A stretch of 64,000 nucleotides of DNA, taken from NCBI RefSeq assembly GCF_965216415.1, contig NZ_CBDCFU010000002.1; one strand, written 5' to 3'. A model generated the notes under the pieces. The model was given only the letters and a program-made list of their open reading frames with translations, ran no database searches and was not told the DNA's origin. A program made the position numbers and the translations under genes. Source of the DNA: Marivita sp003149565. Its GTDB lineage: Bacteria > Pseudomonadota > Alphaproteobacteria > Rhodobacterales > Rhodobacteraceae. Positions 15,642 through 23,800 of this stretch are shown in pieces (the stretch's first letter is position 1; each line of letters starts with the position of its first letter).

Positions 15642-16568
15642 ATGTCTGAACATTCCATGTCACGCCGCAGCCTGCTTGCCGGGGCAGCCGCCCTTCAAAT
15701 GGCAGCCGGTCTCGGAGCAACCCGCGCCAGCGCCGGAGGCCATATGCAGGGCGCTCAAATCCCCCGAGTGAGCCGCTTTGGTGTCGGTGATTTCGAAGTG
15801 ACCACCCTCCTCGTGGGCAGCCGTACTGTTGAGGAACCGCAGGGCATCTTCGGCATGAATGTCGATGCCGACGAATTTGCTGCCGTATCACAGGAAGCCC
15901 ACATCCCTGTCGACAAGGCACAGTTTTTCTTCACACCGACTCTGGTCAACACCGGCTCCGAATTGATTCTCTTCGACACCGGTCTCAACGGCGCTGCGAC
16001 TGCGCAAGCCGTAGAAATGGCTGGTTACTCTGCCGACGCGGTCACCCATGTCGTCCTGACCCACATGCACGGCGACCATATCGGCGGCCTGATGACCGAC
16101 GGTGCAGAAACTTTCGGCAACGCAGCCTATATCACCGGTCAGGCAGAGTTCGACCACTGGTCTGGCACCGACAATGAAGGCTTTGCAAACAACGTCAAAC
16201 CGCTCGCTGAAAAGATGACTTTTCTCGGCGACGGCGACGACGTGACCTCAGGCATCAGCGCAATGGCCGCATTCGGACACACACCGGGCCACATGACCTA
16301 CATGCTGGACAGCAATGACCAGCAGTTGCTGATTTTCGCTGACCTCGCCAACCATTATGTCTGGTCGCTGGCGCATCCCGATTGGGAGGTCCGTTTCGAT
16401 ATGGACAAGGCCGCTGCGGCCGCGTCTCGTCGCAAGGTACTGGGCATGCTGGCGTCAGACGGCATGCCGTTCATTGGCTACCACATGCCCTTCCCGGGTG
16501 TGGGTTATGTCGAAACCCGCGGTGACGGCTTCCACTACGTGCCGCACAGCTACCAGCTCCTGCTCTGA
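15642..16568 (+). CDS. Tat-exported metallo-beta-lactamase-fold hydrolase
   Basis: 308 residues from the ATG at 15642, with AAGGGAG upstream. A twin-arginine signal (SRRSLLAGAA, about 7-16) ends near ASA, so the folded enzyme goes to the periplasm. The metal-binding motif THMHGDHIGGL (about 145) marks an MBL-fold enzyme. Later ligands are visible as FGHTPGHMTY and the terminal GYHMPFPG. The family includes lactonases, including quorum-quenching AHL lactonases, and other hydrolases; the substrate is not deducible. The open frame upstream of the Tat signal is not family-like. Confidence 0.88.
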   Translation: MSEHSMSRRSLLAGAAALQMAAGLGATRASAGGHMQGAQIPRVSRFGVGDFEVTTLLVGSRTVEEPQGIFGMNVDADEFAAVSQEAHIPVDKAQFFFTPTLVNTGSELILFDTGLNGAATAQAVEMAGYSADAVTHVVLTHMHGDHIGGLMTDGAETFGNAAYITGQAEFDHWSGTDNEGFANNVKPLAEKMTFLGDGDDVTSGISAMAAFGHTPGHMTYMLDSNDQQLLIFADLANHYVWSLAHPDWEVRFDMDKAAAAASRRKVLGMLASDGMPFIGYHMPFPGVGYVETRGDGFHYVPHSYQLLL

Positions 16569-16610
16569 TCTTGGCTTGACGCCGTCACCTTGCGCGGTGC
16601 TGATACGCGC

Positions 16611-17003
16611 ATGACCGCGCAAGACGATATTGATGACATCACACGCTATGCCGAGGCAGCCCTGACAGGGCTGCCTTTGCCGTTTCGCGATCTGTGCCGG
16701 GACGTTTTGCTCCAGGTCACCGACTGGCCACCACAGAGCATTCTGACTGAATTGGATATTGACGATCCGCTTGAACTGACCGGTCTTTACGACGGCATTC
16801 CACTCACCGAGAAATCCGCTGGCGACCCGTATCCGTTTCCCGATCAGATCTGGCTCTATGCAGAACCCATCCTTGCGGAATGGCGCGAGAGGAAATCCGT
16901 CACGCTAAAGGATCTGGTGGCTCATATCGTCATTCACGAAATTGCGCATCACTTCGGCTGGACCGATGACGAAATCGCCGAGGTGGACCGCTGGTGGGAA
17001 TAG
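16611..17003 (+). CDS. small metallopeptidase-family (zincin) protein
   Basis: 130 residues. The zincin motif HEIAHHFGWTDDEI lies near the C-terminus (about 109-122), with both histidines and the glutamate of HExxH. This is the size and layout of the DUF1025/zincin_1 family of minimal cytoplasmic metallopeptidases, whose substrates are unknown. I chose the ATG at 16611; the upstream codons from 16590 look unlike coding sequence. It ends 47 bases before the convergent MORN gene, with a hairpin between. Confidence 0.82.
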   Translation: MTAQDDIDDITRYAEAALTGLPLPFRDLCRDVLLQVTDWPPQSILTELDIDDPLELTGLYDGIPLTEKSAGDPYPFPDQIWLYAEPILAEWRERKSVTLKDLVAHIVIHEIAHHFGWTDDEIAEVDRWWE

Positions 17004-17014
17004 CGCGACAGAAG

Positions 17015-17043
17015 TTTGCAAACCCGCGAACATGGTTTGCAAA
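17015..17043. terminator. hairpin between two convergent genes
   Basis: TTTGCAAACC pairs perfectly with GGTTTGCAAA around a 9-base loop, giving a 10-bp stem. Each arm contains the self-complementary octamer TTTGCAAA, and the two octamers start 21 bases apart. It sits between the ends of the zincin and MORN genes and has no U-tract on either strand, so it acts as a bidirectional 3' end at best. Confidence 0.55.
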
Positions 17044-17050
17044 GCCCCCA

Positions 17051-18448
17051 TCACCCATCCGTTAAAGCACCGTTAATCCATTCACCGGTCGCTGTTTCGC
17101 CTGACGCATAGCGCATTGTGCCGGTGCCCTGACGCTTGCCATCAAGGAACGTGCCCTCGTAGACATCTCCGTTGGCATAGGTTGCAGTACCCTGACCACT
17201 GATTTCACCATTTTGCCATTCGCCGACATATTTGAACCCGTCGGTCATGGTGATTTCCCCCTGCCCGTGACGCTGCCCGTCTTCGAACTGGCCGACATAC
17301 ACCGTACCATCTGTATAGGTCGCAGTGCCCTGACCGTGGCGCTGACCATCTTGCCATTCGCCTTCGTACTTGTAGCCATCCGGATAGGTCATCACGCCAT
17401 AGCCATGATTGCGCGCGTTGCGGAACTCGCCCTCATAGACAAGACCATTGGCGTAGACCGCCCGACCTTTGCCGTCGATCACCCCATCGACCCAAGCGCC
17501 TTCATAGGTCGAGCCATCGGGATAGGTGATCTTACCCTCTCCATTGGCCAGATCGCCCCGGAACTGACCCTCGTAAACCGATCCGTCGGGATAGGTGACC
17601 TTGCCCAACCCTTCGATCTGTCCGGCAACCCAAGCGCCGTCATACCTGTAGCCGTCCGTGCCGATGAACGTGCCTTGCCCGTGGCGCAGATCGTCCTCGA
17701 ACTCGCCCTCGTAAACATCGCCATTTGCATACAGGACTTTGCCCTGACCGTCGCGGCGCCCGGCGACAAGCTGGCCCTCGTAAACATCGCCATTGGATTG
17801 GGTCAGCGTGCCGATCCCGTCGATCTGACCGTCTTTCCACATGCCGTCATAGACCAACCCATCCGGCATGGTCAGCTTACCCTGACCCTCGCGGTCGCCA
17901 TCTGCCACGCGACCCTCGTAGATGGAGCCGTCGGGATAGGTGATCGTTCCGTTGCCTTCCTTGACCCCATTCACCCAGTCGCCTTCGTAGACATATCCGC
18001 CGGGGCTCTGCATCGTGCCGCGTCCGTGGTGCAGCGCGTTGCGGAACGACCCTTCATACCGCACACCATTGGCATAGAGCGCAACACCCTGCCCAGTGAT
18101 CTTGCCGTCCAGCCATGACCCTTCATAGGTCGACCCGTCTGCAAACGTGATCTTGCCGATTCCCTCTGGCTTGCCCTTGGCGAACTGGCCTTCATAGACC
18201 GACCCGTTCGGGAAACGCGCAACGCCGTCGCCGCGAATTTCGCCGTCAACCCAGTCGCCGGTGTATTCGTAGCCGTTGGGAAGCCGGTACGTGCCGGTGC
18301 CGTGCTGCAATCCGTTCAGGAACGTTCCCTCGTATACGCCCCCATCATCATATTGCTTTGTCTGCACCTCGCCGTCCTGCGCGCCAACGCCTTGTGCGAT
18401 CAATAGTGCGAAAGACGCACCCAGAATGACTTTGCTGCCCGGTTTCAT
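17051..18448 (-). CDS. exported MORN-repeat protein (18 repeats)
   Basis: 465 residues. A signal peptide (KVILGASFALLIAQGVGAQ, cleavage near 23) is followed by eighteen 23-residue MORN repeats of the form YEGxWxxGxxxGxGxxxYxxG and one partial repeat at the C-terminus. Repeats often alternate W- and F-type second strands, as if a two-repeat unit had been duplicated. MORN arrays form long beta-hairpin stacks used as scaffolds or membrane-associated spacers. Export suggests a periplasmic or surface role. No catalytic domain is fused. Function unknown. Confidence 0.88.
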   Translation of the reverse strand: MKPGSKVILGASFALLIAQGVGAQDGEVQTKQYDDGGVYEGTFLNGLQHGTGTYRLPNGYEYTGDWVDGEIRGDGVARFPNGSVYEGQFAKGKPEGIGKITFADGSTYEGSWLDGKITGQGVALYANGVRYEGSFRNALHHGRGTMQSPGGYVYEGDWVNGVKEGNGTITYPDGSIYEGRVADGDREGQGKLTMPDGLVYDGMWKDGQIDGIGTLTQSNGDVYEGQLVAGRRDGQGKVLYANGDVYEGEFEDDLRHGQGTFIGTDGYRYDGAWVAGQIEGLGKVTYPDGSVYEGQFRGDLANGEGKITYPDGSTYEGAWVDGVIDGKGRAVYANGLVYEGEFRNARNHGYGVMTYPDGYKYEGEWQDGQRHGQGTATYTDGTVYVGQFEDGQRHGQGEITMTDGFKYVGEWQNGEISGQGTATYANGDVYEGTFLDGKRQGTGTMRYASGETATGEWINGALTDG

Positions 18449-18603
18449 TTATTCGGTATCCCACTCATGTCCGTTGCCATGACCCTGTGCCCGAAACCTA
18501 AGCGACCGGGCGGGGTCAGACAATGTCTTATCCCACAAGGTGCTTTCCCTCGCGCGGGGTTCTGCTATGTCACCCGCGATATCGGGAAAGGAAGGACCGC
18601 CCC

Positions 18604-20265
18604 ATGTCGGACCGGTTTCGCATCACTCTGGCTCAGTTGAACCCCACGGTGGGTGACCTTTCAGGCAATGCCGCCAAGGCCCGGGACGCGTGGGAACAGG
18701 GCAAGGCGGCCGGGGCCGACCTCGTGGCGCTGCCCGAGATGTTCCTGACTGGGTATCAGGCGCAAGACCTGATCGTGAAACCCGCTTTCGTGGCCCATGT
18801 GCAAGAGGAGCTTGCCGCGCTGGCTACAGACTGTGCCGACGGTCCCGCACTGGCGATTGGCGCACCAAGCGTCGGTGAAGACCTTAAACTGCACAACAGC
18901 TACTTCGTGTTACAAGGCGGCAAGATCGCCTCGGTTGTGCACAAGTACTTTCTGCCGAACTTCAACGTTTTTGACGAAGTGCGACTCTTCTCACGCGACA
19001 TGATGCAAGGGCCGGTTTCGGTAAATGGCGTGCGCATCGGCATGCCGATCTGCGAAGACGCCTGGTATCCCGACGTGGTCGAAGCGCACGAAGAAAGCGG
19101 CGCGGAATTCATCCTCGTGCCCAATGGCTCCCCCTATTTCCGCGACAAGTTCGAAACCCGTTTGAACCACATGGTCGCCCGCGTGGTCGAAAGCGGATTG
19201 CCGGTCATCTACCTCAACATGGTGGGCGGTCAGGATGATCAGGTTTTTGACGGTGGGTCGTTTGTTCTCAACCCCGGTGGCATGCCAGCGGTACAACTGC
19301 CCGCCTTCGACGAGGTGATCAGCCATGTCGACATGGAGCGAACCAACGACGGCTGGCGCGCGCTCGACGGCGATTTCACTCAGCATCCCGACGCTATGGA
19401 ACAGGATTACCGCGTCATGGTCACCGCGCTGCGGGACTACATGGCGAAGACCGGTTTCAAGAAAGTCCTGCTCGGCCTGTCCGGCGGGATCGACAGTGCC
19501 ATCGTGGCGACCATCGCGGTAGACGCGTTGGGAGCCGAGAATGTCCGCTGCGTGATGCTGCCCTCCGAATACACCTCGCAGGGTTCGCTGGACGATGCCA
19601 AAGCAGTGGCCGAGAACCTGGGCTGCCGATACGATTTTTTACCAATTGGTAAAACCCGCGATGCAGTAACCGAAACTCTGGCTCCGCTGTTCGAAGGTAC
19701 GCAGCCGGACCTGACCGAAGAAAACATCCAGTCCCGCATCCGCGGGCTTCTGCTGATGGCACTCAGCAACAAGTTCGGTGAGATGCTTTTGACCACGGGC
19801 AACAAGTCCGAGGTCGCGGTGGGTTACGCCACAATCTACGGCGACATGGCGGGTGGCTACAATCCGATCAAGGACATGTATAAAACCCGTGTGTTCGACT
19901 GCTGCCGCTGGCGCAATGTGCATCACCGCGAGTGGATGATGGGGCCGGAAGGTGCCGTGATCCCCGAGGCGATCATCACCAAGCCACCTTCGGCCGAACT
20001 GCGCGAAGATCAGAAGGACAGCGACTCCCTGCCCGATTATCCCGTGCTGGACGGTATCTTACAGATTCTGGTGGACGAAGACGGTTCCATCGCGGACTGC
20101 GTCGCCGCAGGATACGACCGCGACGATGCAAAACGGATCGAGCACCTGCTCTACATCAGCGAATACAAACGCTTTCAATCGGCCCCGGGCGCGCGCCTGT
20201 CGAAACGTGCCTTCTGGCTGGACCGACGCTACCCCATCGTGAACCGCTGGCGCGACCCAAGCTAG
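18604..20265 (+). CDS. nadE: glutamine-dependent NAD+ synthetase
   Basis: 553 residues from the ATG at 18604 (AAGGAAGG upstream); the longer frame from 18523 has no ribosome-binding site. The N-terminal nitrilase domain supplies ammonia from glutamine: Glu in ALPEMF, Lys in HKYFLPN, Cys in MPICEDAW. The C-terminal ATP-pyrophosphatase domain has the PP-loop LSGGIDSA (about 300) and amidates deamido-NAD+. The stretch encoding FLPIGK contains an 18-base palindrome with a rare TTA codon (19637-19654). Confidence 0.95.
   Translation: MSDRFRITLAQLNPTVGDLSGNAAKARDAWEQGKAAGADLVALPEMFLTGYQAQDLIVKPAFVAHVQEELAALATDCADGPALAIGAPSVGEDLKLHNSYFVLQGGKIASVVHKYFLPNFNVFDEVRLFSRDMMQGPVSVNGVRIGMPICEDAWYPDVVEAHEESGAEFILVPNGSPYFRDKFETRLNHMVARVVESGLPVIYLNMVGGQDDQVFDGGSFVLNPGGMPAVQLPAFDEVISHVDMERTNDGWRALDGDFTQHPDAMEQDYRVMVTALRDYMAKTGFKKVLLGLSGGIDSAIVATIAVDALGAENVRCVMLPSEYTSQGSLDDAKAVAENLGCRYDFLPIGKTRDAVTETLAPLFEGTQPDLTEENIQSRIRGLLLMALSNKFGEMLLTTGNKSEVAVGYATIYGDMAGGYNPIKDMYKTRVFDCCRWRNVHHREWMMGPEGAVIPEAIITKPPSAELREDQKDSDSLPDYPVLDGILQILVDEDGSIADCVAAGYDRDDAKRIEHLLYISEYKRFQSAPGARLSKRAFWLDRRYPIVNRWRDPS
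19637..19654. repeat. intragenic 18-bp perfect palindrome TTTTACC-AATT-GGTAAAA in nadE
   Basis: A perfect dyad lies inside nadE and is read as F-L-P-I-G-K with Leu encoded by TTA, a codon otherwise scarce in this G+C-rich DNA. A copy with identical arms and a different centre lies at 57598-57615 in an unrelated gene, in the same frame. The role is unknown; it could be an operator or another DNA-level signal. Confidence 0.7.
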
Positions 20266-20282
20266 GGGCCGCGCCGTATCGG

Positions 20283-21377
20283 TCAGCTCGCCTTAAGCAC
20301 ACCGCGTTCGATCTGGTCGGCTTCGATGCTCTCGAACAGGGCTTTGAAATTTCCTTCGCCAAAGCCGTCATCACCCTTGCGCTGGATGAATTCGAAAAAG
20401 ATCGGGCCGATCACGGTTTTCGAGAAGATCTGCAACAGAATGCGGGTCTCACCGCCGCCAACCACACCTTCGCCGTCGATCAGGATGCCGTGTTTCTTCA
20501 TCCGGTCGATCGGCTCTTCATGACCGACCACACGCTCTTTGCTGAGGTCGTAATATTTATCGGGCGGCGCGGGCATGAACTTCAGACCACGTGACGCGAT
20601 CTCATCCACCGCGTCGTAGATGTCGCGCGCACCGACCGCGATGTGCTGGATGCCTTCGCCCTTATAGCGCTTGAGGTATTCGACGATCTGCCCGGTCTCT
20701 CCCCGATCCTCGTTGATCGGGATACGGATGCGCCCGCAAGGCGAGGTCAGCGCGCGGCTCAGCAGACCGGTATACTTGCCTTCGATGTCGAAGAAGCGGA
20801 TTTCCTTGAAGTTGAAAATCTTGCCGTAGAAATTGAACCACGTGTCCATGTTGCCCTTGTGAACGTTGTGGGTCAGGTGATCGAGGTAGTGGAACCCAAC
20901 ACCTTCCGGATTGGCAGTGGAGACCCAGTTGAACTCGTCGTTATAGGGGTTCTGGCCGTAATATTTATCGATGAAATAGATCAACGACCCACCGATGCCG
21001 ACAATCGCTGGCACATCCATCGCCTTGCCATCGCCGTCGTAAGGCGTCGCGCCGAGCATGACCGCGCGGTCATAGGCGTGTTTCGCATCCACGACGCGCC
21101 AGCCCATCGACGGGGCACACGGGCCGTGCTCTTCGACAAACCGCATGGCGTGGCTGCCGGGTTCATTGTTCAAGATATAAGTGATGTCGCCCTGCTGCCA
21201 CAGTTCAATCTGTTTGGTCTTGTGCGTTGCGGTATGGGTGTAGCCCATCTTGGTGAACAGCTCGCGCAGCGCATCAGGCTCGGGATGGGCGAATTCGACG
21301 AATTCGAACCCGTCGGTCCCGGCAGGGTTGTCGTTGGTGATCTTCGCTTTTGGTGCATCGTGAGGGAACGGACCCAT
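20283..21377 (-). CDS. hppD: 4-hydroxyphenylpyruvate dioxygenase
   Basis: 364 residues, normal HPPD length. It is a non-haem Fe(II) enzyme converting 4-hydroxyphenylpyruvate to homogentisate in tyrosine breakdown. Two vicinal-oxygen-chelate halves are visible; the metal region includes VGFHYLDHLTHNV (about 160) and the C-terminal FFEFIQRKGDDGFGEGNFKALFESIE, the HPPD signature covering the iron-binding Glu. It is divergent from an Lrp-family regulator with a dyad in the shared 126-base region, the usual local-control layout. Homogentisate dioxygenase is not in the window. Confidence 0.95.
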   Translation of the reverse strand: MGPFPHDAPKAKITNDNPAGTDGFEFVEFAHPEPDALRELFTKMGYTHTATHKTKQIELWQQGDITYILNNEPGSHAMRFVEEHGPCAPSMGWRVVDAKHAYDRAVMLGATPYDGDGKAMDVPAIVGIGGSLIYFIDKYYGQNPYNDEFNWVSTANPEGVGFHYLDHLTHNVHKGNMDTWFNFYGKIFNFKEIRFFDIEGKYTGLLSRALTSPCGRIRIPINEDRGETGQIVEYLKRYKGEGIQHIAVGARDIYDAVDEIASRGLKFMPAPPDKYYDLSKERVVGHEEPIDRMKKHGILIDGEGVVGGGETRILLQIFSKTVIGPIFFEFIQRKGDDGFGEGNFKALFESIEADQIERGVLKAS

Positions 21378-21450
21378 GGCATCCTCCTTATTTGTGGAGA
21401 GAATAGGTCCAGCTCGCTGCGCTGTGTGCTCATAGTTGGATGTATTTTGA

Positions 21451-21480
21451 GAAATTCATGCGTTATTCTTGCATCATTTC
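21451..21480. promoter_or_regulatory. dyad operator candidate between hppD and the Lrp gene
   Basis: GAAAT-tc-ATGC-N9-GCAT-c-ATTTC forms an interrupted inverted repeat in the divergent region. It lies about 75 bases upstream of hppD and 25 bases before the Lrp ATG. Lrp/AsnC proteins bind imperfect dyads of about this size and usually autoregulate. Confidence 0.5.
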
Positions 21481-21503
21481 CGAAAAACCTGCACGGTTCG
21501 CGC

Positions 21504-21971
21504 ATGTCTTCGCTCGACCCCAAGGATATCAGGTTGCTGGCACGCCTGCAGAAGAATTGCCAAATCCCCGCGCAGGACTTGGCCGAAGATCTTGGCATGT
21601 CGGCATCACAGATCAGCCGTCGCCGGCAACGTCTCGAGGCAGAAGGCTACATCCTCGGCACTCCGTGTCGGCTGAACCCGGAGCGACTGGGGTTGACGGT
21701 GCAGGCGTTTATTCAGGTCGAAACCCGCGCACAGAGCAACGGCACCCATCAGGCCATCAAACGGCTCGTTGCAACCACACCCGAGATTGTGGCTGCGTGG
21801 ACGCTGACCGGAGAGGCTGACTACATTTTCCGTGTCTATTGCACAGACCTCGCGGCGCTCAATCGGTTGGTGCAGGACGTGATCTTGCCGCACGAGTCCA
21901 TCGGGCGGGTGCACAGCCAGATCGTGATGGACCAGGTCAAGGACGACACGACGCTGCCCCTGCCACGCTGA
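21504..21971 (+). CDS. Lrp/AsnC-family transcriptional regulator
   Basis: 155 residues from the ATG at 21504; the longer open frame to its left is antisense to hppD and not coding. The N-terminal helix-turn-helix is LDPKDIRLLARLQKNCQIPAQ then MSASQISRRRQRLEAEG. The C-terminal RAM/AsnC ligand domain has AAWTLTGEADYIFRV. It probably controls hppD in response to an aromatic amino acid or derivative, inferred from divergent pairing. Its stop codon abuts that of the next, convergent gene with no intervening base. Confidence 0.9.
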   Translation: MSSLDPKDIRLLARLQKNCQIPAQDLAEDLGMSASQISRRRQRLEAEGYILGTPCRLNPERLGLTVQAFIQVETRAQSNGTHQAIKRLVATTPEIVAAWTLTGEADYIFRVYCTDLAALNRLVQDVILPHESIGRVHSQIVMDQVKDDTTLPLPR

Positions 21972-22787
21972 TCAATCCACCTTCACAAAGCGCGCGCCGC
22001 CTGCGCGCTCCCCGACCGTGACTCGCCGTGCACCAGCCGTCACCGGCGTGCGGGCGGCATCGTTTCGCATGTCCTGCATCATGGCCGCGACGGTCTCGGG
22101 AAGCGACATACCAATCGCCTCTTTTTCAGAATTGGGAGTTGTCGACATCATCGAGATCACGGACAGGATGCGCAGGCGCCCCTGATCGTTGACAAAAACC
22201 GGCGCTCCGGATGACCCAAAGGTCACATCGCAATCAAAGGTCATCAGACCGCCACGATACGTCTGTTTGTGACGGCACCCGGATTCGCGCTGAAGCGACG
22301 TGTTGCGACCGCGCCCATAAGAAACAAGCGTCACCGGACCTAAGGACATCTGCCTGTCGTGAATGCGAAACGGCTCGGCTTCGGTTCCGAAGATCGGGCG
22401 ATCCAAGCGCAGCAGCGCCAGATCGGTGCGGACCTGATCGGTCAATTTGCCGCCGATCGCGTCAAGATATCCTGGGGCCAGAACGATCCGCGCGACACGT
22501 CGGGACGCGGCTGTAAACTCATGTGTCAAACCTGCAGAGAACCGCATGCGCTCTATGGTCAAGATGCGCCGCGTGTCCAGATCGACCACACAATGCGCGG
22601 CGGTCAGGACCATGTCCTTTGCGATCAGAGTACCGGTGCAGGTGCCGAGCTCGGTATCAAGGCGCCCGACACCTTCCCAGCCAAGCACTTCACCGCGATG
22701 ATCCAGCCGGTCGCGCTCTTGCGCTGAAACCACCGCAGGGATCGAGAGCAAAACTGCCAGGGCAAGTCCACAGATTGATCGCATCAT
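21972..22787 (-). CDS. trypsin-like serine protease, exported
   Basis: About 271 residues from the ATGATG at 22787 (AAGGCGG upstream), beginning with a signal peptide that ends AVVSA. The catalytic triad is recognisable: His in LTAAHC, Asp in TDLALLRL, Ser in GSSGAP. Cys pairs around the triad suggest disulfides and a periplasmic location. It is an S1-fold protease without PDZ domains, so not a DegP. The natural substrate is unknown. Confidence 0.87.
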   Translation of the reverse strand: MMRSICGLALAVLLSIPAVVSAQERDRLDHRGEVLGWEGVGRLDTELGTCTGTLIAKDMVLTAAHCVVDLDTRRILTIERMRFSAGLTHEFTAASRRVARIVLAPGYLDAIGGKLTDQVRTDLALLRLDRPIFGTEAEPFRIHDRQMSLGPVTLVSYGRGRNTSLQRESGCRHKQTYRGGLMTFDCDVTFGSSGAPVFVNDQGRLRILSVISMMSTTPNSEKEAIGMSLPETVAAMMQDMRNDAARTPVTAGARRVTVGERAGGARFVKVD

Positions 22788-22868
22788 ACGCCGCCTTTTG
22801 CCGAGCACTCTGCTCAAGGTAGTGGCGCGACATGGCACAAGATGGGCAGTTTTGCGACGAGACGCGGA

Positions 22869-23630
22869 TTACACAAACTGCTCGCGGATCAGTCGTTCCT
22901 CAAGCCCGTGGCCCGGATCGAACAGCACGCGGTGAGCGATTGACGGCTCGGACCGGATGTCGACCCGCACGACGTCGCGCACGGCACGGGCATCGGCTTC
23001 GGCCATCACCGGGCGCTTTTCCGGATTGAGCACATCAAAGGTGACCTCGGCCGTCTTCGGCAAGAGCGCCCCGCGCCAGCGGCGAGGCCGGAAGGCGGAC
23101 ATCGCGGTGAGGGCCAGCACGTCGGACCCGATGGGCAGGATCGGACCGTGGGCGGAATAGTTGTACGCGGTCGATCCGGCGGGCGTGGCGACCAGCGCAC
23201 CATCGCAGACCAGTTCGGACATGCGCACCTTGCCATCTACGCTGATCCGAAGTCTGGCCGCCTGCGGACCGGCGCGCAGCAGTGAGACCTCGTTGATTGC
23301 CAAGGCTCTATGTGTCTGTCCATCATCGCTTGTGGCGAGCATCGACAGCGGATTGATGACCTCTTCTTGCGCCTGCTGCAGACGCTCTTCGAGCCCGTGC
23401 TCGGAGTATTCGTTCATCAGGAAGCCAACGGTTCCCCGGTTCATGCCGTAGACAGGCGCGGCCAGATCCTGTGTCCGGTGCAGGGTGGACAGCATGAAAC
23501 CGTCACCACCCAGAGCCACAATCACATCCGCGCCATCCTCGTTGTGATCGCCATAGCGCCGGGTCAGCCCGGCTTTGGCGGCTTGAGCAATCGGCGCCGG
23601 GCTGGCAGCAAACGCAATGCGCAGGGACAT
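22869..23630 (-). CDS. nadK: NAD kinase
   Basis: 253 residues, short-form bacterial NadK. It phosphorylates NAD+ to NADP+ in the cytoplasm. The ATP/diacylglycerol-kinase-like motif is VALGGDGFML (about 39-48), the NAD-binding motif AINEVSLLR (about 112) and the conserved loop TPAGSTAYNYSAHGP (about 148). It reads leftward, away from glyA, in the same window as nadE, the other NAD(P) gene, but not in an operon with it. Confidence 0.95.
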   Translation of the reverse strand: MSLRIAFAASPAPIAQAAKAGLTRRYGDHNEDGADVIVALGGDGFMLSTLHRTQDLAAPVYGMNRGTVGFLMNEYSEHGLEERLQQAQEEVINPLSMLATSDDGQTHRALAINEVSLLRAGPQAARLRISVDGKVRMSELVCDGALVATPAGSTAYNYSAHGPILPIGSDVLALTAMSAFRPRRWRGALLPKTAEVTFDVLNPEKRPVMAEADARAVRDVVRVDIRSEPSIAHRVLFDPGHGLEERLIREQFV

Positions 23631-23800
23631 ACGGGTGGGTTCCTATCGGGGTCTTACGGTTCCGAAACAAGCACAAACATCCGCTCTGCGCCAGACATGG
23701 CGCAGCTTTGTGTCGTGTGGTCGCTTTCCAACCTTTGCCTTTTGGCGCAACTCCTATACGTAACCGCCAAAGTTTGACCCGCTTCAAGGAGGCCCTGCCC

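Noticed and set aside
17062..17076. TTAA-N7-TTAA (CtrA-like) match
   Set aside because: It lies in the last codons of the MORN gene at a convergent junction, not in a promoter region.
17051..18448. 69-base periodic DNA repeats as a mobile or satellite array
   Set aside because: The periodicity is fully explained by 23-residue MORN repeats with diverged silent sites.
20643..21503. Long open frame extending the Lrp gene to the left
   Set aside because: It is antisense to hppD; the Lrp domain begins at 21504.
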